From positions 7,495,926 to 7,559,925 of the forward strand of contig OZ023269.1 of assembly GCA_964006375.1 (NCBI GenBank): 64,000 nt of DNA, read 5' to 3'. Position numbers and translations under genes: made by a program. Positions 23,892 through 35,344 of this stretch are shown one piece after another (within the stretch, counting starts at the first letter, position 1; each line of letters begins with the position of its first letter). The notes beneath the pieces are model-generated. The model did no database searches. It saw only the letters and a program-made list of their open reading frames with translations, and had not been told where the DNA came from. The DNA comes from Tillus elongatus. Taxonomy: Eukaryota; Arthropoda; Insecta; Coleoptera; Cleridae.

Positions 23892-26157
23892 AACGTTCTA
23901 TATGTAGGACGCTTTACAAATATGCTCCTAGATTCAATAGGAAACGTGTTAGTGGCGACATCTTGTGGTAACATGTAGAACTATAGGTAGTCTAGTGAAC
24001 TTTGTTACCAACATACACAGATTGCTGTCAAAAGTGTTTTACAAGTGCATTGAAAATGGACAAAATGGTTGATAGTAATTTCAGTGACTATGGAATATGT
24101 TTTGAAAGGTAAATATCATCATTGCTATTACAAATTTTGCATAAATGTACTCCCTAAGGATGCTGCAAATACTAGTTACTAATATATTTTTAATTGGGTT
24201 CATTTTGTGATTATATTGGGGTTAGAAACATGACCGTCCTATATGTAGGACGTTGGGAATATGCATTACGATTTTCCACTTTTCAGGGGCCTATCATTGA
24301 ATGAAGTGATTGCACTTCTTGAGGAAGACGATGACTTGGAAAACATTAGTCAGGCTGATGTCACCATTTTACCGCCAGAAAATGCAAATGACAACATAAC
24401 CGACGAAGACTCAGGTGAAGAAGACAACATAAATTTGTCGAACCTCCCCGCCAGTCAACTGCGAGCACCTGCTGAAGTTGAATTTGCTTGTCACACAGGT
24501 GAAATATTAGCTGGTAATAACTTCTAATATATGTACGTACTGAAATGATCTTATTATTTCAGCGCCAGAAGTAAATATAGATTCAGAGGATGATCCAGAG
24601 GATAACCTACCCCTGTCACATTTTATAGCTCGTAAGAATGCAAAAAGAAAAGCATATCATTGGTCAAGTGGGGATATCTCTTCAGTTTCCACATGGGTAA
24701 ATGATGAACCAGCAGCAGCTCCTAGCTCACAGTCTCCGCTTGCGTTATTTGAAGAATTTTTTGACGATGATATTTTTGATCTAATGGAAATAGAGACTAA
24801 TAGATATGCTAGCAGCCATAATCAACCGGCCAACATAACAAAAAAGGAGCTGAAAGCATTTATTGGTGTGTTGATTTTGAGCGGCTATAATGTATTGCCC
24901 CGAAGAAGACTGTACTGGGAACGTAGCCCAGATACTCACAGTGAACTGGTTTCAAACGCTATTTCCCGAAATAGGTTTGAATTTATTATGAGCAATATAC
25001 ATTTTATAGACAATAACACCATCAATGCATTGCCTGACAAATTTGCAAAAGTTAGACCGCTATATGTACATCTGAATAAAAAATTTATTGAGAAGGGCCC
25101 GTTGCAGGAAAATCATAGCATCGACGAATCCATGGTTCCATATTTTGGCCGCCATGGATGTAAACAATACATCCATGGTAAGCCTATTCGATACGGCTAT
25201 AAAATATGGATGGGTTGTACTCGGCTGGGATATGTGAATTGGATGGAGCCATATCAGGGTGCAGCCACCCATGTTTCAGAGAAATATAAAGAATACGGTG
25301 TAGGTGCAGGTGTAGTTCTCACCTATGCTGACGTCTTGCATAGTAAATGGCCCGATAAGAATTTTCATTTATACTTTGATAATTTTTTTTCATCTCTACA
25401 TCTCCTCAATTTGTTATCCAGCAAACATACGCGAGCTACTGGTACAATTCGAAAGAATAGATTGCTGGGAAACCCATTTCCTGATGATGTTTCACTCAAG
25501 AAAGCTCCACGTGGGACATTCCATTCAAAGAAAACAAATGAAAATATTATCGCTGTACAGTGGAACGATAATAACATTGTTACAATGTGCTCGAATTCTG
25601 TAGGCATAACACCACTTCATTCGGTAAGAAGATATTCTTATAAAGAGAAGAAGAATATATCTGTTGATCAACCCCACATAGTAAATGTCTACAACCAAAA
25701 TATGGGCGGTGTGGACCGTTGTGATCAGAATGTAAGCCTATATAGGACATCGATACGCGGTAAAAAGTGGTATTTTCCGCTCATAATGCAAGCGGTGGAT
25801 TTAGCTGTACATAATGCATGGCAGTTGCATAAAATCTATGCTGATAAACAAAATCAGTTGGACCACTTGTCATTCCGAAGACAAATAGCGTTGTCTATAC
25901 TTCAGACAAATCTGAAAGAAAAAGGCCGTAATTCTACAGGCAGACCAAATTCTAATGAAAATCTAGGAATCAGATATGATAACATTGGGCATTTTGTTAT
26001 ACCCCAGGACACTCAAACTAGATGTCGCCACTGTCACTCTAAAACCACCACTAGATGTGTAAAATGTAACAGCGGTTTACATGTAAAATGTTTCCTGGCA
26101 TACCATACTTTGAAAGTCTAGCAGTATTCCTAGTGCCCAACGTCCTATATATAGGAC
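23892..26157. promoter_or_regulatory. Three subterminal palindromes of the piggyBac element
   Basis: CGTTCTATATGTAGGACG (23894), CGTCCTATATGTAGGACG (24235, inside intron 1) and CGTCCTATATATAGGACG (26139). Internal repeats next to the ends are known transposase-binding sites in piggyBac elements; that role is inferred here. Confidence 0.6.
24056..26121 (+). CDS. piggyBac transposase, three exons, apparently intact (612 aa)
   Basis: Exons 24056-24108, 24287-24513 and 24563-26121 are joined by GT-AG introns (AAG|GTAAAT ... TTTTCAG|G and CTG|GTAATA ... TTTCAG|C). Phases fit and give 612 residues, the usual piggyBac length. The ATG at 24056 is chosen because it opens exon 1 in frame. The N-terminal third is acidic (EEDDDLEN, DEDSGEED, DSEDDPED). 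The catalytic Asp triad is visible in SIDESMVPYFGRHG, LYFDNFFSS and NMGGVDRCDQ. The C-terminus carries a Cys/His cross-brace finger (CRHCHSKTTTRCVKC..H..CF). It would excise and insert the element at TTAA in the nucleus. No stop, frameshift or missing catalytic residue is visible. A domesticated role is less likely because flanking inverted repeats and TTAA sites are intact. Confidence 0.92.
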
Positions 26158-26361
26158 GGCCCTTTTTTCAAAAACTAATAATTTTTTCTTCAACTTTATG
26201 TATGATGTAGCTTTGTAAGTTCAAAATAAATGCATTTTATAGCAAGATTAGTTATTTTCTTGACAAAAAATGTTTTGGGCATATCTGGGTTAAAGAGACA
26301 TATTTCCTATTAAAAACATTTTAATGAAAATTCATTTCCATAACGCACTTGCTACGTCCAG

Positions 26362-27245
26362 ACTTTTTATCTTTGTATAGTGTCGACGAAGTACCCAAAT
26401 AATAGACTTTTCCATCAAGTATACTACACGCAATGTGAGAGATTCTACGTAGCGAAGTTAGAAAGCTTGCACGTGTATTCACACTTTTAATGAGTTAAAA
26501 GTCTCTTGACATACTATCCCATAATAATTACTTCATCTCGTTGTTAAACTTTACCTGAAAAGCGCCCTCAATACAAAATAGAAGAGAAAGCAGAGAGCTG
26601 TTAGGAAAAGTTTTCCTAGGGAAAATACGCCAAACTTGTGGCAATTCATAACAGTTCTCGAGTGTGTTGTTTCGTTTTACTAACCAAACAAGAAATTCCT
26701 ATTGAGAAAAGAAAAAGAAGAGTATAGTAATCACAACGAGTTGGTTATATATTTAAAATTTAGTAAGAGGGATACGCGATACGTGGATTTATGTGAAATT
26801 TACGAAATATTCTACGTGCTGACATTTATTGTTAAAGTTCGCTGCATCCCATCACTCCGCGCTCCAGAGTTTACGTTCGTAGCTACATTCCTTTCCTTCT
26901 AGAATTCAATACAGGTTTTGTTAATATATTTTTATATAACCTGATGTTTTATGAAAAATCAATCGCTGACTCCTTTGTAACAAAAATCTGAAGTTTGCTT
27001 AAATCTAACACTATACATTGCAGCCTTGTGGTCCAGTGGTAATAACTCAAATACAAGCTAATAAAATACCAATACCCAGCATATAGGATATTGATAAATT
27101 CCTACAAAAGAGACTGAATTTTTGCGTAATTATATTTGACTGTCAGTTGTCAGAATGCAATAAAATGCTCGGGTCCCACAAGAGTCATTAATTGGCATCG
27201 GACTTTTCAAGGCATACCTCAACAATGCTCCACGATTCGAAAAAA
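26362..27245. other. Unassigned spacer
   Basis: No gene recognised. GTGGTCCAGTGGTAATAACTC near 27029 looks like half of a tRNA head without a B box. Confidence 0.35.
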
Positions 27246-27689
27246 CTCGGGACGCAGCAAGTGCGTTATGGTAGTGAATTTTTATTAAATGCTTCAAATT
27301 TAAATAACTCAATTTTCTATAAACTTAGAGAGTTTAATTTCAATACGTAGTAAGGTTTTTCCTAAGGCAAGATATCCACAAAATTTCATTAAAATAACTT
27401 TGTAATTTTCGGAGAAAAAAATTTTTTTCGAAAGAAAATTTAAAAGTTGAGTAACTCAATTTTCTCTAAACTTAGAAAGTTGAATTTTGGTACGTAGTAA
27501 GGTTGAGGCAACATATATAGTAAATTTCATTGAAACAGCTTTGTTACTTTCGGAGAAAAAAAATTTTTTCGAAAGTAAACTCAAAATTTTTCCGGAAAAC
27601 CCCGTCTGATTTTTCTGGATAACGAACTCATCCAAGCCATTAATAAAAGACAGGCAGTTGCCAAGTTTCATCGAAATCGGTTAATTACA

Positions 27690-27860
27690 GCTACTGATGA
27701 AGACAACTTCGTTGTCGAAATACGTATCAAAAAAGATAGCGCATAACTCTGTTATTATTGTTGTAGTTTTTGGGGTTATTCTACTTTTTGTTTCAGTTTC
27801 CAGCCACAATGTCCAGTCTCAGTCTTTTGTCAATAAAAATTATTATTATTATTTGTTATT
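27690..27860 (+). mobile_element. Short retroelement-like insert with hammerhead-like head and (ATT)n tail
   Basis: About 170 bases: CTACTGATGAAGACAAC head, unremarkable middle, then CAATAAAAATTATTATTATT. It interrupts a HINE core. The layout (ribozyme-like 5' end, simple-repeat tail, no coding capacity) suggests a non-autonomous retroelement. Confidence 0.4.
27694..27728 (+). ncRNA. Hammerhead-ribozyme-like motif, best core match
   Basis: CTGATGA (27694-27700), spare A, stem II GACAAC-TTC-GTTGTC (perfect 6 bp), GAAA, then the palindrome ATACGTAT closing a tiny stem III, then C (ATC triplet). Both conserved core boxes are unaltered. No convincing stem I is visible with the flanks, so cleavage in isolation is uncertain. 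Confidence 0.5.
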
Positions 27861-27920
27861 TTTTGAGATTTCAGATGTTTTTATGAAAATTGGCTACCAT
27901 AACGCACTTGCTGCGTCTAG

Positions 27921-28394
27921 ATTTTTTGAACTGCAATTTGCTTTTTTACAGTACATACCAACAAAATATCAATCAGATTTTGGACCATATCACATCGTCT
28001 TCTATTTTAACACTAAAATAAATTTAATATTGAATGAGACAAACTTTAATTACTTTTAGTAGTACCAATCATAATAAAAATATGTCTAGTCAAAGTAACA
28101 AAACCCGATAAAAAAACAATTACGAAAACTAATAAATGCTGTTGAGCCAAAAATAGCCTTGTTAATATATCATATTCCCTTTCTTTGTCCAATTTTATCA
28201 TATCTTTTGTTGGTCAGTAACAAAAGCAAACAAATTATATCCCAAATGACACAGAAAACTTTACAACTCTAGATCTAAATAAAAGGACTGTAACAGCGGC
28301 AGAAGCAGAAGTCAATGGAAGGTTGATGAATGAATCTCATGAGTCAATAAGAAAAGCATTGACTAACCAACAGCAACCACATACTTATAATTTA
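27921..28394. other. Unassigned spacer
   Basis: No recognised feature. Confidence 0.4.
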
Positions 28395-28912
<518 letters not shown>

Positions 28913-28939
28913 CTAACACTGCATTGTCCACATATCAAC

Positions 28940-29690
28940 ACTAAATTGCTAACATATCTATTTGCATTCATCCTGGGCAATTGTAGCTGCAATGGAAATG
29001 CAAATTAATTTTAGTGTATTGGATCAAGTCTTGAATAAAGTAAACGCTCAGCAGTCGGATTTACACAAAAATTTAGTCAATAGTAATATTAATTTTAGTG
29101 TAGCTTCAGAGTCAATAAATTTCAAACGTTTTGCTTAAAACTTACTGAAAGATCGGTGGCCTGGTGAAATCTCCTCAAAAGTGCAACAGTCAACCCCCCA
29201 AATTTCCGAGTTTATTAAATCGATGCAAAATCCTACTAATTGCTATGAGTTAAAAATCTGAAATTTGACGTTATGCTGTTAAAAACCTAAAAGTAGGTGA
29301 TTATAAGTTATTCCCTAATGTATGATTTTAAATTTTATGATAAGAGGTGATAATTTTCAAATAATAGATGGTATGCATTTGAAAAATTCTTAAATACAAA
29401 TTTTACTTCTGGCCAAATAGTTTCTGATTCATTTTACGGAAGCATACCCAATTATATCAAACAAAATACGGCTAAAAATTCATTACTAAAATTTCAGTTC
29501 CTTTTAGTAAGCTTGGTGGATAACAAAAATGAAAATGAACCAAAAGTTTAAACTTTCTTAAGAAAATTATTTAAAAATTTATGCAGTTCTCCGTTAGTAG
29601 TTAAATTTGCAAAAAAATTATGTGATCACCAAGATAATGATTTTGAAAACAAAACAAAAATTTTACTATATATAATGAACTCTATTAGTG
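28940..29690 (+). pseudogene. Decayed protein-coding sequence of unknown origin
   Basis: Several long stretches are open in shifting forward frames. One starts with ATG at 28992 (VLDQVLNKVNAQQSDLHKN) and has a single stop before continuing (LLKDRWPGEISSKVQQS...). Another near 29370-29690 reads NFTSGQIVSDSFYGSIPNYI and later LCDHQDNDFENKTKILLYI, broken by one stop. Composition is protein-like (varied, with D/E/N/Q/W/Y) rather than the K/F/I/N monotony of chance AT-rich frames. I recognise no domain. It lies between two HINE copies and could be a captured gene, an old endogenous element or a host pseudogene. Confidence 0.4.
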
Positions 29691-29699
29691 AATTTTCAT

Positions 29700-29853
29700 T
29701 TAAAAAATTCACGAATAGAGAGGTATCGATAGTGAGACTTTTGGGAAATTTCTTTAAATGAGCCAATCAAAACCAAATTTGGCAGTTCCCTTCATTTTGT
29801 TAATAGCTTGGATGAGTTCGTTACACAGTTTTGACTATCCAATACTAAAAATT
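29700..29853 (+). mobile_element. HINE-like 5' end fragment
   Basis: AGTGAATTTTCATTTAAAAA, then AGAGAGGTATCGATAGTGAG and TTCATTTTGTTAATAGCTTGG; the middle block and (TA)n are deleted. It directly abuts the composite at 29854. Confidence 0.6.
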
Positions 29854-30967
29854 CTGGACGCAGCAAGTGCGTTATGGTAGTGAATTTTCATAAAAATGTT
29901 TTTATTGCAAATATGTGTGTTTTCTTTTTAAGAAAGCAGGCATCAATTTTGGTTACCAGTATAACCTATATAGTAAAAGCAATGTGTCATGTTTCATAAA
30001 AATAACTTTATTGTGTGAAAATGTACCAAGATTTCCAAAAGTAGACTTAAAGTGTTCCAGGAAAAACTCATTTCTTGGTCAACCTTATAGGTTAATAGCA
30101 AATTGGGCTATTCAAAAATGAAGCATTTGATCAAAGTTCGCTACCATAACGCACTTGCTGCATCCAGAATTTCTTTTCTTACAAACATGCATTATATTTC
30201 GATGGAAAATGCAAAAACATAAGGCGTGTTTGATTAAAAAAAAAAGAAAATTTGTATCACCAATGACTTATGGGCCATCCTGTGATTGTAGAAATATTTT
30301 TTTAAGATGTAGCTCAAGACACCCTATAATTAATATATACAAATTTTTTTCAAATCTTGTATAATAACGGATATATTGAGCTTTATTGATTTTTTACGAA
30401 AATTCGACAAAAATTATATACCATTAAACGATAAACTCTATAGCTAAGGCTACTGCCAAGCATCAGGGAAAGCGTCTATTTCAAATGAATTTTCTGGAAA
30501 CATTTTAGTAAAATGAAGGACAATGACGGTTGAAACTAAGACTTCAGTGTTTGTAAAACATCCTTCTTGAGACATTTGATTTCCATAGCCCGTATTAGTT
30601 GCAAGTTATTTGCCAAAATGTTGCCGATTTTGACGTTTTAAGTCGCAACTTTGACGTTTTGAGGAAAACCCCAATTTATTTTTCTTTAAATGCCTATAAC
30701 TTTTTTGTCTTTTGACATACAGAGCTAAATTTTGGTAGGTAACTTACATATAAGGACATAAACCCCCAAATTTGGTTGCCCTTACTTTGTTAATTCGGGA
30801 GATATAAATTTTTTTCGAAAGAAAACACAACATTTTCCGGGAAAACCTGGGCAGATTTTCCTGGCTAACGAACTTATCCAAGCCATTGGCAAAAGGAATT
30901 TATTCACCAAATTTAATCAAAATCGGCCCATTATTTTTTGAGTTATCGGTGTGATACATATATATAT

Positions 30968-31047
<80 letters not shown>

Positions 31048-31172
31048 ATATAAAAATTCAAACTGACCCCGGATATGTGTTCTGGGGGGCCTAATTAGCG
31101 CTCATTTGAAGAAATTTTTTCAAAATTCAAAAGTCAAGATCTCCTCATTAGTGAATTTTTTTAAGAAAATTC
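29854..31172 (-). mobile_element. Composite HINE-like repeat, copy 2 (best preserved)
   Basis: A double-hairpin unit at 29854-30169 (CTGGACGCAGCAAGTGCG ... AACGCACTTGCTGCATCCAG) is followed by TTGTATCACCAATGACTTATG. GATTTTGACGTTTTAAGTCG, GAGGAAAACCCC and a HINE core (TTGAGTTATCGGTGTG) come next. Then (TA)n at about 30958-31043, CCCCGGATATGTGTTC and a final palindrome TTAGTGAATTTTTTTAAG. Confidence 0.8.
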
Positions 31173-31424
31173 ACTAAAAAGCAAAAAACTGCTTGAAAAC
31201 GCAATATATTTTTCATTAATAGAAATATTAAACTAAAACAGGCGTGTACACATTGTACAAGTGGTCCCACCTACCAAATTTGAACTCAAGTGGTTCAGTA
31301 GATCTTGAGTTATTACTAAATAAAAAATCAATCAAAACTAAATAAAAAATCAATCATCTACGATATACCCTGAAATTACCTCTAAATGGAGTAGTTTTTC
31401 GACCTCGTCCGTTCAATATTGTAC

Positions 31425-31556
31425 ACAATAGACAAACGATGGTCGCCGACTACAATTTTTACTTCGGATTAGTTCGTTACCTAGGTGCCATATAAATAGA
31501 CAGTAGCGGTTGATTTTAATTTTAGAATTTTTCATCCTCTGATGACGCTGACGTTG
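31425..31556 (+). mobile_element. Penelope-like terminal fragment cut by a SINE
   Basis: GATGGTCGCCGACTAC ... GCCATATAAATAGACAG ... CATCCTCTGATGACGCTGAC matches the minus-strand terminus at 11.1 kb. It stops after the first half of the hammerhead-like core (CTGATGA at 31539-31545), where SINE sequence begins. The ATATAAATA may be its TATA box. Confidence 0.5.
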
Positions 31557-31820
31557 TTTTCCGAACCCTGCGTTCTGTAAGAAGGGTAGGGATCTTTAAC
31601 GTGCCCAACATCGCATGGACACGGGACCGACGGCTTTACTTCCCCTCCGAAGAGCGGAACGTGCAGACATTTAACTTGCTCAAATACAATGCCAGAATCG
31701 CGGTTGATGTTAATGTTACAGTGTGTACTAAAAAAGTGAAAAGATAACCCTGTGATCGAACCCAGTACCTTTCAGTTCAGAGGCACACGTTCTTACCCTT
31801 GAACCACCGAGGCTCTGAAT
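31557..31820 (-). mobile_element. tRNA-derived SINE, copy 3
   Basis: Minus strand: CCTCGGTGGTTCAAGGG head and B box GGGTTCGATC. The body contains the complement of GGGATCTTTAACGTGCCC and ACGGCTTTACTTCCCC. It joins the Penelope-like fragment directly. Confidence 0.8.
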
Positions 31821-33680
31821 CAGGGGGTAAATTACAATCAGTTATCCAGCAGAACCTGAAACTTCAAATAAATAACTGTATGCATTTGCCAGTGAAGGGA
31901 TCATGAGAATATTTAAGTTAACTGATAAGCCATGGAACTTTTGTATTGCACCTATAACGAACAATTAAAGTGAATAATGAGCTGCATAAATAGAGAGTTA
32001 AAAAGGTAAAATGAATCCCAACATAAAACGTTATAAACAATTATAAAACAAGTCAGTGACAGAATAAGTTTAATAAACTGTTTTCGACAAAGTGCAAACT
32101 CATGAACTTCAAGGTGATTTGTTTAGTTGTAAGTTTGATGAAAATTTGTTAATATATATAGGGAGATAAGGAAATTATTGCAGGAACCAGTGAATTAATA
32201 AATAAGGAGATAATTTGTTAATAATAAGAATAAGTAAGGTTTGGCGTTTGATAAAAAATGTATAGGTTAGAAATTTGAACGTACCAACATATTTTGACTA
32301 ACCTGACTTTAAATGCAGTCATTTAATTAATGTGATCAAAAGGAAATAGCTTTCACTGGACTCATTTTGTAAAATATGTTATGGGATTGGACTCATCTAA
32401 AAATAGAAACGTTAATTGGTTAAAAAGCAAGCTTAAATACTAATTAGCAGGTTTGATGGGTGACATATCAAACAAAAGAAACGTATGATATCCTGGAGGA
32501 TTAAGAACCGGTTTGTTAAAAATAACCTAAACGAAGCAAGAAGCTAACAGCGTGCAAATTAGAAAAATACGTTTAAAAAGTTTGAAAAACGCCAGAATTA
32601 AAGTGGAAGTGAAATGAAAACGTGGTATTTACCAATATATAACTGTTGAAGAACTTCAAGCAAGGCTATTAGTATGTATAGCGAGAAAACAGTCAATAGT
32701 GGAAAATCTCAACAGACGCTGCAGTTGGAAATCCAGGTATTTCATTAAATAATATTAAAATAGCCGTATAATATTAGCCCATGAGTGCAGGCAACCATTA
32801 TTAGATATTAATATCTCAAATTGGAATGGAAATGACATTAACAAACAATTTTGCCAAGTAAGCTGATAAAATTCATAACAACCATTTTAAGATCTAATCT
32901 CCTTGGTTACCAAAGCAAGCAGAGCGAGGTTCCCATGGTAACAGATATCACATGTTAAAAATAATTGGATTTGTCAAACAAAATAGAGTCAAGTATCAAC
33001 ATCACGTTTGAATAATAGTAAGCAAATTTGTCATAATCATAAAAAGCTGTCACATTTAATTAATAAGAAATATAACGGATCCCAAATAAGGTCAACAATT
33101 TTAAGGGAAATAAATTTTATAGATAAGTTCATCCAAAAACCAATAATTCAAAATAAATGTTTTTTCAAGTTTTTACATTAAATTGTTTCTCTTATAACCA
33201 CTGTCATTTTCCATTGACTACGAAAGCATAAAATAAAATAGGTTCAACAACAGCACCATAGATGCTGCAAGTGTAGGAATTTTCATCTATAGGAATCCAA
33301 CTATAAAATATTCCCTGTAGAGAAAGAGATACACAACAAGGTAACCGTGGTAAATAAATAAATAAATCAAAAAGGAACAGGTAAATATTTAATTTATCAG
33401 AATATCTCTGGGTTATATACATATATTTAAAATTTATACAACAAATATTATCATAAAAGAAATTCCATAGACTAAGAGGTATAACAAGAATATAAATTGA
33501 CATTTAAAAGAAATATTAGTTTTGCTGTAAATATATATGTAGCGAGTGTCCTAAAATAAATAGACATTCTTGGTAAATTAATATTACATTCATTTTGAGC
33601 AAAACAAAAGGCGCCCAACTGAACCAAATACAAAAACAGTCACTTATCTACAAATTAAACATTTATCAATACTAAAATAA
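31821..33680. other. AT-rich region without recognised genes
   Basis: A 99-residue minus frame (33204-33503) has no recognisable motif. AGGCGCCCAACTG near 33610 resembles a tRNA-Lys primer-binding site, but no LTR pair was found. Confidence 0.4.
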
Positions 33681-33784
33681 ACACATTTATTCACGATAAA
33701 ACATTAATTACACATATCTAATTTAAATTATACAATAAATAAAAACACCTAATATACAATCATATACAAGATAAAAACATACAC

Positions 33785-33874
<90 letters not shown>

Positions 33875-34082
33875 AATAAAGAAAGACTTTAGTCACTTTC
33901 ATTTCACTAACTCACTTTGTTATTACGATTTAAAACTACAACTAAGCTAAAATGTACAAAAATGTCAATCCTTGAAACACACATTTATTCACGATAAAAC
34001 ATTAATTACACATATCTAATTTAAATTATACAATAAATAAAAACACCTAATATACAATCATATACAAGATAAAAACATACAC

Positions 34083-34150
<68 letters not shown>

Positions 34151-34254
34151 AATAAAGAAAGACTTTAGTCACTTTCATTTCACTAACTCACTTTGTTATT
34201 ACGATTTAAAACTACAACTAAGCTAAAATGTACAAAAATGTCAATCCTTGAAAA
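33681..34254. repeat. 298-bp recent tandem duplication carrying (TA)n
   Basis: Units start ACACATTTATTCACG at 33681 and 33979 and are essentially identical outside the array. (TA)n is about 83 bases in unit 1 (33789-33871) and about 59 in unit 2 (34087-34145). Confidence 0.95.
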
Positions 34255-34839
34255 CCCGGTTCCTTGCAAATTCAACTCTATTCAATGAATACAATATAGC
34301 TATATTTAGCATTCGACATAAAAAATACTGAAGGAACACAAACTCTTTCTGAAACTTTCTAAACCAAATAAAATCCTCACAAATTGTTGCATCTTGTATT
34401 AGAATATATCACATAAGTAGAGTTGGCAAGGAACTGAACAAAGCTTTTTGTATACTGCCTCCCTATTCAAATTTTACCCTATTATAAAGCTTCATAGAAA
34501 TACCTACATTATAGAATCGTTCAAAGAAAAAAGTTTCTGCATACAATAATTCTTTCCCTGAGAGAGTCCGGAAGAACAGTATTTCATATCGTATAGGGAA
34601 TTTTAGTTAGTTCAATATATAAGAAAAAAATTTGCTTTACATGACGCTTAAGCTAATTTTTCAAAACAAATCGCAACGTAAAAACTTTTTTTTGAACGGA
34701 AATTAATGCTACCGGACCACATATAGGACACTAAGTTACTAATATTTCAGCGTGATAGTTAAAACAAATTAACGACATATTTTGATAAAAAATATAAAGT
34801 CGCGATATGCAGACTTTCAAAAAATAAAGGCACTAAAAC
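34255..34839. other. Unassigned spacer
   Basis: No recognised feature. Confidence 0.4.
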
Positions 34840-34985
34840 CAATATTTATTAACTTAAAAGTCAACATTTTCCCTGAAAGCCTTGTCCGATTTTCTTGGCT
34901 AACAACCTCATCCAAGCTATTAATAAAAGAAAGATTCTTGACAAGTTTAATCAAAATCGGTTAATAACTTATTGAGTTATCGTGT

Positions 34986-35039
<54 letters not shown>

Positions 35040-35180
35040 ATATCAAAATTGAAACTGACCCCGACTATAGGTTCTAGGGGTCCTAGTTCGCGCTCATTTG
35101 AAAAAAGTGTTGCAAAATCTCACCCTCGATACCTTAGTAAATTAGTGAATTAGTGAAATTTTAAAAATAAAAATTCACCA
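34840..35180 (-). mobile_element. HINE-like element, partial
   Basis: CCGATTTTCTTGGCTAAC, ATCGTGTGGATA, (TA)n (34990-35034), GGTTCTAGGGGTCC, CACCCTCGATACC and a decayed palindrome end. Confidence 0.75.
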
Positions 35181-35344
35181 AAATGAAAACAAAAACTGAA
35201 AAAAAGTTTTTAAAAACTGATCCCCTACAGAAATTTCAACCAAGAACCTTGAAGATGAAATTTAACCTAAGGTATCACTACGGACGTGGAAAATTGTAGT
35301 TAAATTCATGTGATACAGATAAAACTTGTATGTTGCGTATTTTT

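Larger units (their letters stand above)
23879..26289 (+). mobile_element. Full-length piggyBac-family transposon
   Basis: A 2.41-kb element bounded by 15-bp inverted repeats (CCCAGATATTCCCAA at left; CCCAGATATGCCCAA on the minus strand at right). It contains one transposase gene with two introns and no disabling mutation that I can see. Three copies of a near-perfect palindrome CGTCCTATATGTAGGACG lie at about 23892, 24235 and 26139. It is the youngest-looking autonomous element in the window. Confidence 0.95.
23875..26293. repeat. TTAA target-site duplications of piggyBac
   Basis: TTAA at 23875-23878 and again at 26290-26293, immediately outside the terminal inverted repeats. TTAA is the diagnostic piggyBac target. 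Confidence 0.95.
23639..26361. mobile_element. Double-hairpin HINE derivative, split by piggyBac
   Basis: Left terminus GACGCAGTGAGTGCG at 23642, right terminus ACGCACTTGCTACGTC ending near 26361. Without the 2.4-kb piggyBac the element would be about 310 bp, like those at 29.85 and 40.82 kb. Its internal landmarks (ACCATATTTTTTTC, GGTGACTAAATTGATGCC) match those copies in reverse orientation. Confidence 0.8.
27246..27920 (-). mobile_element. HINE-like element with inverted hairpin ends, split by a ribozyme-like insert
   Basis: Left end GGGACGCAGCAAGTGCG. Two core sub-repeats run to GGTTAATTA at 27688. After the insert, sequence resumes as TTATTTTTTGAG near 27858 and ends in an opposite-orientation hairpin AACGCACTTGCTGCGTCTAG at 27901-27920. 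Confidence 0.7.

Noticed and set aside
27021..27060. tRNA-head-like GTGGTCCAGTGGTAATAAC
   Set aside because: No B box or cloverleaf follows.
33600..33625. AGGCGCCCAACTG resembling a tRNA-Lys primer-binding site
   Set aside because: No paired LTRs, polypurine tract or pol fragment nearby.
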